From an uncultured Eubacterium sp. (GTDB lineage: Bacteria; Bacillota; Clostridia; Oscillospirales; Acutalibacteraceae): DNA of 64,000 nucleotides. The notes below the pieces were generated by a model, which was not told the origin of the DNA, ran no database searches, and was given only the letters and a program-made list of their open reading frames with translations. Every line of letters starts with the position of its first letter. Positions within the stretch are counted from its first letter, which is position 1. This document shows, piece by piece, positions 1 to 6,768 of the stretch. Location: assembly GCA_900539325.1 (NCBI GenBank), contig UQCC01000001.1, positions 310,001 to 374,000 on the forward strand, read 5' to 3'. A program made the translations under genes and the position numbers.

Positions 1-7
1 AGATATT

Positions 8-487
8 ATGAATGCTAAAGGCAGAGTACATAAATTCGGAGATAATGTTGATACCGATGTTATCATCCCTGCGAGATACCTCAATCGTTCTGATGAAGAA
101 TGGCTTGCTTCTCACTGTATGGAGGATATTGATGCAGATTTTGCAAAAAATGTAAAAGCAGGCGACATTATGGTTGCCGAGGCTAATTTTGGTTGCGGTT
201 CTTCAAGAGAACACGCACCTATTGCCATCAAGGCTTCAGGTATTTCTTGTGTAATTGCATCAACTTTTGCAAGAATTTTTTACCGTAATGCTATCAATAT
301 CGGTCTTGCAATCCTTGAATGTGATGAGGCTGCAAAAGATATTAAAGACGGTGACGAAGTCGAGGTCGATTTTGACAGCGGTGTTATCTCAAATATCACA
401 ACAGGCAAAACTTATCAGGCACAGCCTTTTCCTCCGTTTATTCAAAATATAATTAAAAACGGCGGATTAATGAATTCAATTAAGTAA
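8..487 (+). CDS. leuD: 3-isopropylmalate dehydratase small subunit
   Basis: Small (swivel-domain) subunit of isopropylmalate isomerase, which with LeuC interconverts 2- and 3-isopropylmalate in cytosolic leucine biosynthesis. The 159 residues match the short LeuD type. The N-terminal segment GDNVDTDVIIPARYL and the loop FGCGSSREHAP, which closes over substrate in the family, are both present. The ATG lies only 7 bases from the window edge, so leuC is expected just upstream but cannot be seen. A small unknown gene follows after 10 bases and is probably co-transcribed. The family is clear; the split between leucine and homoaconitate-type substrates rests on length and motif only. Confidence 0.93.
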   Translation: MNAKGRVHKFGDNVDTDVIIPARYLNRSDEEWLASHCMEDIDADFAKNVKAGDIMVAEANFGCGSSREHAPIAIKASGISCVIASTFARIFYRNAINIGLAILECDEAAKDIKDGDEVEVDFDSGVISNITTGKTYQAQPFPPFIQNIIKNGGLMNSIK

Positions 488-497
488 GGACATTTTT

Positions 498-908
498 ATG
501 AATATTTTTGAAATAACTGATGATTCTGTTAATAAAGCATGGTCGGGTACAGACGGTTATTGCTTTTCAATGAATGATTACACTCTTAAAAATATGAGTG
601 AACTTGCAGATAACAATATTCCCGATAATGTTTCAAAATCACAAATTATGGTTACTCTCGGATATGTTCCTTATGTGACTGTCAACGATGTTGAGATAAT
701 GCGTGCTTTTATTGAAACTATTAACAATAAGAAACTTAAAGGTGTTTTTGAAAAGGTAGAAGATAAAGATTATGTTGAAACCTTTTGGAAATACTGCAAT
801 ATTTATCCTGAAATTCGTGACAGTTACGGCGATTTTGAGCATGACTTTGTTAAAAATAAAATTGTTGCCTGGTGTAAGGAAAACGGCATCAATTACAAAT
901 TAAAATAG
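498..908 (+). CDS. Hypothetical protein, 136 aa, downstream of leuD
   Basis: I do not recognise this family. It is a soluble, acidic, mostly helical-looking protein with no signal peptide, no membrane segment and no metal-binding motif. Features that can be seen are an aromatic-rich middle (FWKYCNIYPEIRDSYGDFEHDF) and a basic C-terminus ending NYKLK. An upstream aaggac sequence precedes the ATG. The 10-base gap after leuD and the terminator directly after its stop make it the last gene of the leucine transcript. Codon use resembles the neighbours. A role in amino-acid metabolism would be guesswork. Confidence 0.7.
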   Translation: MNIFEITDDSVNKAWSGTDGYCFSMNDYTLKNMSELADNNIPDNVSKSQIMVTLGYVPYVTVNDVEIMRAFIETINNKKLKGVFEKVEDKDYVETFWKYCNIYPEIRDSYGDFEHDFVKNKIVAWCKENGINYKLK

Positions 909-918
909 TTTAATTTTT

Positions 919-946
919 GGGAGTCGATTTATCGGCTCCTTTTTAT
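919..946 (+). terminator. Rho-independent terminator of the leuD transcript
   Basis: Stem GGAGTCG (920-926) pairs with CGGCTCC (933-939), with one G-T wobble, followed by TTTTT. It ends the leuD-hypothetical unit 11 bases after the stop codon. Confidence 0.85.
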
Positions 947-978
947 TACAATATTGTAATGGAAGTGCAATATATAAT
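945..978 (+). promoter_or_regulatory. Palindrome and -10 box before the response regulator
   Basis: A perfect 16-base palindrome, ATTACAATATTGTAAT (945-960), lies upstream of a TATAAT box at 973-978. No good -35 hexamer sits at 17-base spacing, which suggests activator dependence. The TGTAAT half-site recurs twice before the ABC transporter (2690-2717), so this may be the operator of the adjacent regulator. The palindrome and -10 are seen; the regulatory role is inferred. Confidence 0.5.
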
Positions 979-1017
979 ATGTTATTATATTTATAACAAA
1001 ATATAATGAGGTGTATT

Positions 1018-1695
1018 ATGGATATATTTTTGTTAGAAGATGATGATGCGATTGCAATGGGTTTGTCTTATTCTCTCGAAAATGAGGGATATTCCGTAAC
1101 CGTTGCAACAAGCGTTTCTCAAGCACTTGAAATAATAAACCAAAAGAATTTTTCAATGTATTTGCTCGATTTAACCTTGCCTGACGGAAGCGGATATTCC
1201 GTTTGCAAAAGAATCAAGGAAATAGGCGATTTTCCTGTTATATTTCTTACGGCATATGATGACGAGGTAAATGTTGTTATGGGTTTTGAACTCGGTGCCG
1301 ATGATTACATCACAAAGCCGTTTAGACTAAAAGAACTTATTGTTAGAATTAAGAGTGTGTTCAGACGATATAACAATGACAGCACTGACGGTAAAATAAA
1401 AGTTAAAGATTTGGTTGTTAATACAAATGAAGCAAAGGTTTACAAAAACGGTAACGAAATCGTTTTGACTGCAATGGAATACAGATTGCTTCTTATTCTG
1501 CTTAATAATAGAGGCTGTGTCCTTTCACGCACACAGCTTTTGGAGAATATATGGGATGTTGCCGGTGATTTTGTTGAGGATAATACTTTGACCGTTTACA
1601 TCAAACGCCTTCGTGATAAAATTGAGGAGAATCCAACAGAACCTGAATATATAAAAACAATCAGGGGTCTTGGATATATTATTGAAAATGAATGA
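1018..1695 (+). CDS. OmpR-family response regulator
   Basis: Two-component DNA-binding regulator of 225 residues. The receiver domain (about 1-115) has the acidic pocket LEDDD near residue 7, phospho-acceptor D51 in LLDLTLPDG, and the conserved lysine in YITKPF. The C-terminal winged helix (about 130-225) ends with the usual TIRGLGYIIE. The start is ATG 1018, because the SD GAGGTG (1008-1013) lies after the alternative ATG at 1006. It overlaps the sensor kinase gene by 8 bases, and both precede an ABC exporter. The layout resembles Bce/Vra-type antimicrobial-peptide sensing modules; that role is inferred from context. Confidence 0.92.
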   Translation: MDIFLLEDDDAIAMGLSYSLENEGYSVTVATSVSQALEIINQKNFSMYLLDLTLPDGSGYSVCKRIKEIGDFPVIFLTAYDDEVNVVMGFELGADDYITKPFRLKELIVRIKSVFRRYNNDSTDGKIKVKDLVVNTNEAKVYKNGNEIVLTAMEYRLLLILLNNRGCVLSRTQLLENIWDVAGDFVEDNTLTVYIKRLRDKIEENPTEPEYIKTIRGLGYIIENE

Positions 1696-2680
1696 TAAAG
1701 AAATAAGAATAGTATTAATTGTGTCGTCGGTTTTGACTGTTGTACTTTCGATTATATGTGCTTTTTTCAGTAAGATTTGTGCTGTCTTGTGCTTTGCACT
1801 TGGTATAATTTTGATAATGATTTTTGCTGCTGTTACAAAACGCAGATACAAAAATCTAAATGAGCTTAACGATTATCTTTCGCTTGTCTGCAAGGGCATA
1901 TATGATATGAATATTGACGACAACACAGAGGGTGAGTTATCAATATTAAAGAATAATTTGTACAAGGTAATCACACTTTTGCAGAGCCAAAATGAGTATT
2001 TGAAAAATGACAAATTGTATCTTGCAGATTCAATTGCAGATATATCGCATCAACTTAAAACTCCGCTTACATCAATGATGATGATGTGTGAACTGCTCGA
2101 AAATGAAGAAAACCCCGATAAACGACAGGAGTTTGTTGCGGTTATCAATAATCAACTTTCAAAAATGAAGTGGTTAATTACCAATATTCTCAAAATTTCA
2201 AAACTTGATGCAGATGCAACCGAATTTAAAAGAGAAGAAGTCAGTATATCAAAAGTGCTTGATGACAGCTTAAAACCGTTTGTTTTGACCGCTGAACTAA
2301 AGAATATTGCTATTCAAAATGGTGCAAATGATTTTGTCTTTAACGGTGATGAAAGCTGGACGGTTGAAGCAGTTTCAAATATTGTGAAAAACTGCCTTGA
2401 ACACACAAATGACGGCGGAAAAATCATTATCGCAAGTGACTCGACCAATCTGTACAATAAGTTGACAATTTCCGACAACGGTTGCGGAATTGCCGAGGAG
2501 GATTTACCGCATATATTTGAGCGTTTTTATCACGGTAAAAATTCATCAAAGGACAGTGTCGGTATTGGCTTGGCACTTGCAAAAACCGTTTTTGAAAAAG
2601 AAAATGCTTCTGTTTCGGTTGAAAGCAAGCAGGGCAGAGGCAGTGTTTTTGAAATAAGGTTTTACAAATCTATTGTTTAG
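1688..2680 (+). CDS. Sensor histidine kinase with minimal periplasmic part
   Basis: Membrane histidine kinase of 330 residues. Two hydrophobic segments (about 8-26 and 29-48) are separated by a few residues only, so there is almost no extracellular sensor. This is typical of intramembrane-sensing BceS-like kinases that read the state of a partner ABC transporter. The H-box ADISHQLKTPL has the phospho-accepting His near residue 121, and the ATPase domain has an N-box (NIVKNCLEH), DNGCGI and GIGLAL. ATG 1688 overlaps the regulator's stop; a TTG at 1670 is the other candidate. It is presumably the cognate partner of the preceding regulator. Confidence 0.9.
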   Translation: MNDKEIRIVLIVSSVLTVVLSIICAFFSKICAVLCFALGIILIMIFAAVTKRRYKNLNELNDYLSLVCKGIYDMNIDDNTEGELSILKNNLYKVITLLQSQNEYLKNDKLYLADSIADISHQLKTPLTSMMMMCELLENEENPDKRQEFVAVINNQLSKMKWLITNILKISKLDADATEFKREEVSISKVLDDSLKPFVLTAELKNIAIQNGANDFVFNGDESWTVEAVSNIVKNCLEHTNDGGKIIIASDSTNLYNKLTISDNGCGIAEEDLPHIFERFYHGKNSSKDSVGIGLALAKTVFEKENASVSVESKQGRGSVFEIRFYKSIV

Positions 2681-2688
2681 TGACATAA

Positions 2689-2733
2689 CTGTAATTTTTC
2701 TGTCACGGCATTGTAATTCTCGTTTTATAGAAT
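2689..2733 (+). promoter_or_regulatory. Direct TGTAAT repeats before the ABC transporter
   Basis: Two TGTAATT copies start at 2690 and 2712, a 22-base step of about two helical turns. They precede a TATAGAAT-like -10 at 2726-2733 that lacks a usual -35. OmpR-family regulators commonly bind such direct repeats. The half-site matches the palindrome at 945-960 before the regulator gene. Binding is inferred. Confidence 0.45.
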
Positions 2734-2756
2734 AGGGCACGAAAGGAGAGAAAGAT

Positions 2757-3449
2757 ATGAATATTCTCGAAGTAAAAAATCTATCAAAAATCTACGGCAA
2801 GGACGAAACAAAAGTCGTTGCACTTGATAATGCGTCTTTTTCTGTAAAACAAGGTGAGTTTGTGGCAATTATCGGTCCGTCAGGTTCAGGTAAATCTACG
2901 CTTCTTCACATCCTCGGCGGCGTTGATGTGCCGACAAAGGGAAGTGTAATAATAAACGGAACCGATATTTCGACTCTTGACGAAACAAATCTTGCAATTT
3001 TCCGCCGCAGACAAATCGGACTTATTTATCAATTCTACAACCTCATTCCGATTTTGACGGTTGAGGAAAACTTGACCCTCCCGCTGTTGTTAGACGGCAG
3101 AAAGCCAAATCAAAAAATTATTGACTCTCTTGTAAAAACTCTCGGTCTTGAAAACAGATTGAAGCATTTACCGAGCCAACTTTCGGGCGGTCAGCAACAG
3201 CGCGTTTCCATCGGCAGAGCGTTGATGAACAATCCTGCTCTTATGCTTGCCGATGAGCCGACAGGTAATCTTGACAGCGAAAACACAAAGGAAATCATTT
3301 CGTTGCTCAAAAAATTTAATAAAGAGAACAACCAAACTCTCATTGTCATAACTCATGATGAACGAATTGCACTTGCAGCCGACAGAGTTATTGCTATTGA
3401 GGACGGCAGAATTACAAGAGATGAGGTGAAAACGGATGAATATCGTTAA
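2757..3449 (+). CDS. ABC transporter ATPase (MacB/LolD type)
   Basis: Cytosolic ATPase subunit of 230 residues in the LolD/MacB/BceA group. Walker A is GPSGSGKST, the Q-loop lies in YQFYNLIPILT, the signature is LSGGQQQRVSIGRAL, Walker B is LMLADEPTGNLD, and the H-loop is VITHD. The GNLDS after Walker B is typical of this group, which powers FtsX-fold permeases rather than classical importers. A strong SD, AAAGGAG, stands 8 bases before the ATG. It overlaps the permease gene by 14 bases. With the upstream two-component pair it probably exports or detoxifies an antimicrobial peptide or extracts a lipid-like substrate; the substrate is unknown. Confidence 0.93.
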   Translation: MNILEVKNLSKIYGKDETKVVALDNASFSVKQGEFVAIIGPSGSGKSTLLHILGGVDVPTKGSVIINGTDISTLDETNLAIFRRRQIGLIYQFYNLIPILTVEENLTLPLLLDGRKPNQKIIDSLVKTLGLENRLKHLPSQLSGGQQQRVSIGRALMNNPALMLADEPTGNLDSENTKEIISLLKKFNKENNQTLIVITHDERIALAADRVIAIEDGRITRDEVKTDEYR

Positions 3450-5997
3450 CAAACTCACTCTCCGTCATCTCAAAGAAAACAAGGGCAGAACACTTGTCAC
3501 AACCTTTGGAATTATTGTTTCAGTTGCAATGATAACCGCTGTTTTTGTTGCAATGGCATCTTTTTTGCAGTTGTTTGCTGATGTTTCTGTTGTGTCAGAC
3601 GGCAATTATGCCGCACAACTGTCTGATGTAAAACTATCAAGTCTTTCCGAACTTTACAAGGATGAAAGAATAGAAACCGTTGGTCTGTGTGATGAAAACT
3701 ATAAGCAGTTCAAAATTGACAACGGCAAGTCTGACAGACTTGCAACCGGCTCAATCGGCGCTTGTGATGACGGATATTTTAAAATGTTCATTCAGGCTGA
3801 TTATGACGGAACTTTGCCAAAATCAAGTGATGAAATCGCTGTGCAAAGTGATTTTATCGAAAAGAACGAACTTGATTGGCAGGTCGGCGATATTGTATCT
3901 ATCCCGTGCGGTATAAGAACCATGAGGGATAAAGACGATGAATTTGATGTCACGGGTGCATATTCAAAAGGTGAAAAGTTTGTCCGTCAAGAGGTTAAAC
4001 AATACAGAATAACTGCGATTCTTCATCAAAACAATCCTACTTCCGAATTTGCATTTTTAACTTATTCGGATGATTTAAAGGCAAATCCGACTGTTGCTTT
4101 TCAGCTTAAAACCCTTAACAGCAAGTCTGTGGATGTTGTGAATAGTATTATAGATAAGGCAAATCCGGGTGCAAGCACAGTAAATAACGAATTGCTTTAT
4201 TCCGAACTTTCATTTTCAAGTGACAGCTTTGTAGCGAAGATTTTGCCTCTTGTTGTCATTTTGCTTGCTATAATTATGGTTGCTTCCGTTTTCCTTATTT
4301 ATAACGCTTTTGCAATGTCACTTTCAGAAAAGGTAAAGTATCTCGGTATGCTCTCATCGGTAGGAGCAACCAAGCAACAAAAACAACTTTCCATTTATTA
4401 TGAGGGATTTATTCTTGCTCTGTTTGGCATTCCTCTTGGCATCGGCGCAGGTGTTGCCGGCATCGGTATAACGCTCAAGGCACTCGGCAAAAAAATCATT
4501 GCTTCGTCAATGATTAATGGTATAACCGAACAAAATGTTTCAATGAAAGTCGTATTCCCGATTTGGGCGGTTTTGATTGTTTTGGGTTTGAGCATCATTA
4601 CAATTTTGATTTCTTGCTCAATTCCGGCTAAAAAGGCTTCAAAGATTTCTACAATTTCTGCCATCAGACAATCTGACGAAATAAAGGTTAAAGCAAAGAC
4701 GCTCAAATGCCCAAAATATATCAAAGCAATTTTTGGATACGAAGGCGAACTTGCATATAAAAACCTCAAACGAAACGGCAGAAAAGCAAGGGTAATTACC
4801 GTTTCAATCGCACTTTCTATTGTTTTGTTTTTGAGTTGCAATTATTTTTGTGCTCTTTTCGCAAACGAAACGGTAGCGCAGGACTCAATGCCATATCAAA
4901 TCGGCGTTTATCTTGATGAAACAAACCGTGAAAGTGCAATAAAAGAATTTGAAAATGTTGACGGCATTGACGATATGTATTGTGTAACAAATCTTTATTA
5001 TTTTGTTCAAAAAAGCAAGAACTATAAAAATAATTTCGATATGTTTACCGATAATAAAAACCTTACCAATGCTTACAGTCGAGAGTTTTCAAATAGATTT
5101 GCGGTTCAAATAAATATGCTTGATGACGATATGTTTAATGAACTCTGTGCTAAAAACGGTATTGACAGCAAAGCATATTATAACTCAAACAATAAGTGCA
5201 AATTGCTGTTGATGAACAATGTTTCGCACACCGCAAACGGCAAAAAGGTGTTCACCGATAATATTCTCGGCTCAAGTTTTAAAGAGGCATATTATCCGGA
5301 AAATAATCTTCAATTTGAAATTACGGACTTTGTTAAATACAGCAACACTAAACCTTGCAATTTGAACAATATCGGAGTTATTTCGCTGTATATGCCGTAT
5401 TCACAGTTTGTAAAAGTTTGCAAGAATATCAATGCAAACGACAATCAATTCTCAAACTATATTTTGGGAATAGAAACAACCGACCATCAGAAGGTTACAG
5501 AAAAGCTGAACGCAATATCCGATGAAGGAAAATATTCCAACTTCTCAGTTGTTGATTTTTCGGAACAAATGCAAGCATTCAATACTATTGCTTTGGTAAT
5601 TCAGGTGTTTGTTTATGGCTTTGTTGCATTGATTTCGCTAATTACAATCTTTAATATTATCAACACGATTTCTTCAGGTATAGCTTCTCGTAAAAAAGAA
5701 TTTGCAATGATGAAATCTGTTGGGATAACACCAAAAGGTTTCAACAAAATGATTATGCTTGAAAGTGCTTTTTATGGAATAAAGGCTGTAATTTTCGGCT
5801 TGCCGATAAGTGCACTGATTTCTTTCGGTATGCACAAGGCTTTGAACAACAGCGCAGCAACATTTTCAATAGATTATGTGCTGTATTTGATTGTTGCACT
5901 TGTTGTGTTTGCAATCATCGGTATGACAATGATTTATTCAGTCAAAAAAGTCCAGCAAAACAATATAATCGAAACCTTAAAAGATGATATAAACTAA
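3436..5997 (+). CDS. FtsX-family ABC permease, 8 TM, two extracellular domains
   Basis: Large permease of 853 residues made of two FtsX-like halves. TM1 (about 20-45) is followed by an extracellular domain (about 46-255) and TM2-4 (about 260-400). TM5 (about 450-475) is followed by a second extracellular domain (about 480-705) and TM6-8 (about 710-845). This differs from classic 10-TM BceB permeases with one extracellular loop, despite the BceS-like kinase beside it. Cytoplasmic coupling segments such as VKYLGMLSSVGATKQQ and KEFAMMKSVGITPKGF are typical of MacB/LolE-like mechanotransmitters. It works with the ATPase encoded upstream. Substrate unknown; peptide resistance is the best guess from context. 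Confidence 0.88.
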   Translation: MNIVNKLTLRHLKENKGRTLVTTFGIIVSVAMITAVFVAMASFLQLFADVSVVSDGNYAAQLSDVKLSSLSELYKDERIETVGLCDENYKQFKIDNGKSDRLATGSIGACDDGYFKMFIQADYDGTLPKSSDEIAVQSDFIEKNELDWQVGDIVSIPCGIRTMRDKDDEFDVTGAYSKGEKFVRQEVKQYRITAILHQNNPTSEFAFLTYSDDLKANPTVAFQLKTLNSKSVDVVNSIIDKANPGASTVNNELLYSELSFSSDSFVAKILPLVVILLAIIMVASVFLIYNAFAMSLSEKVKYLGMLSSVGATKQQKQLSIYYEGFILALFGIPLGIGAGVAGIGITLKALGKKIIASSMINGITEQNVSMKVVFPIWAVLIVLGLSIITILISCSIPAKKASKISTISAIRQSDEIKVKAKTLKCPKYIKAIFGYEGELAYKNLKRNGRKARVITVSIALSIVLFLSCNYFCALFANETVAQDSMPYQIGVYLDETNRESAIKEFENVDGIDDMYCVTNLYYFVQKSKNYKNNFDMFTDNKNLTNAYSREFSNRFAVQINMLDDDMFNELCAKNGIDSKAYYNSNNKCKLLLMNNVSHTANGKKVFTDNILGSSFKEAYYPENNLQFEITDFVKYSNTKPCNLNNIGVISLYMPYSQFVKVCKNINANDNQFSNYILGIETTDHQKVTEKLNAISDEGKYSNFSVVDFSEQMQAFNTIALVIQVFVYGFVALISLITIFNIINTISSGIASRKKEFAMMKSVGITPKGFNKMIMLESAFYGIKAVIFGLPISALISFGMHKALNNSAATFSIDYVLYLIVALVVFAIIGMTMIYSVKKVQQNNIIETLKDDIN

Positions 5998-6002
5998 AAA
6001 AT

Positions 6003-6032
6003 AAGGCTGTTCCAAAATGGAACAGCCTTTGT
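6003..6032. terminator. Bidirectional terminator between convergent genes
   Basis: Perfect 11-base stem AAGGCTGTTCC (6003-6013) with GGAACAGCCTT (6019-6029). T-rich tracts follow in both directions, so it can end both the permease transcript and the opposing flavoprotein transcript. Confidence 0.88.
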
Positions 6033-6038
6033 TAGTTG

Positions 6039-6587
6039 CTATTTTTTGATTTGGTGCACAAACTTTTCAAGTTCAACAATGTTGAATGTGTAGTTATTTG
6101 AATCCGTGCCGGGTATGTAGTATCGTGCTTTTAATTCTCCGCAGAGAGGGGAGAACAACTGCTTGACGCTGTTTGACATATAGTTTGCACATTCTCTTGC
6201 GTTTGTTCCGCTTGTGATTACAAGACCAACGCTCTTTTGTTTGCCGATAGGCTCGCTGTCGCCACGCAGATATTTTGCACTGCAAAAGCGTTGAAATCTG
6301 TCCATAAGAGCCTTTAGCGGAGCAGGGAAGAAGTTGTTGTACATCGGAGAAAGAATTGCGATATAGTCCGCTTCTTTCAAATCCAAAAAGAAAAAGTCAA
6401 GGTCTTTGTTTGCACAGCCGTTGTGCATTTCGCAATATCCGCAAGCTTTGCATGGCAAAGGGTCAAGTTTGTATACATTATATTCCTTTGTTTCACAATC
6501 AATAAAATAAGGCTTAATTTGTTTTAAAACCTCTGCGCAAACTCCGTTTTCCCTTGGAGAAGCATTTATTATTAATAATTTTTTCAT
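6039..6587 (-). CDS. Flavodoxin-fold NAD(P)H-dependent oxidoreductase
   Basis: Soluble FMN-binding oxidoreductase of 182 residues. The N-terminal phosphate loop INASPRENG, the PMYNNFFPAPLKALMDR segment and the GTNA region are typical of NADPH-dependent FMN reductase and iron-sulfur flavoprotein relatives. A cysteine cluster, CKACGYC plus a fourth Cys after MHNG, could hold an Fe-S centre or act in thiol redox. The start is ATG 6587 with SD GGTGAT 3-5 bases upstream; an earlier GTG at 6620 lacks an SD. It is a single gene converging on the permease. The physiological substrate cannot be told from sequence. Confidence 0.85.
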   Translation of the reverse strand: MKKLLIINASPRENGVCAEVLKQIKPYFIDCETKEYNVYKLDPLPCKACGYCEMHNGCANKDLDFFFLDLKEADYIAILSPMYNNFFPAPLKALMDRFQRFCSAKYLRGDSEPIGKQKSVGLVITSGTNARECANYMSNSVKQLFSPLCGELKARYYIPGTDSNNYTFNIVELEKFVHQIKK

Positions 6588-6639
6588 TTCATCACCAAAG
6601 GGTATTATATATTTTTGCACATAATATGTAAAGTATAAA

Positions 6640-6697
6640 TTGACAAATTGAAATTTTGTGTATATTATTTATTTGGAAGGTGATTACTCGGTAATCA
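6640..6697 (+). promoter_or_regulatory. copA promoter with downstream inverted repeat
   Basis: TTGACA (6640-6645), a 17-base spacer and TATTAT (6663-6668) form a near-consensus sigma-A promoter. Starting about 13 bases beyond the -10, TGATTAC-TCG-GTAATCA (6681-6697) is an inverted repeat with 7-base arms near +7 to +23. That is a suitable place for a copper-responsive repressor or a 5' leader hairpin. The promoter is clear; operator function is inferred. Confidence 0.75.
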
Positions 6698-6768
6698 TAT
6701 TAACATAATAGGCTTTTGCGGCTGATTGCCTTTGTGTTATTATTGCAAAATTCAGAAATGAGGTAAAA

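Noticed and set aside
3436..5997. Naming the permease BceB
   Set aside because: BceB has 10 TM helices and one large extracellular loop; this protein has two FtsX halves with two extracellular domains, so only the broader family is named.
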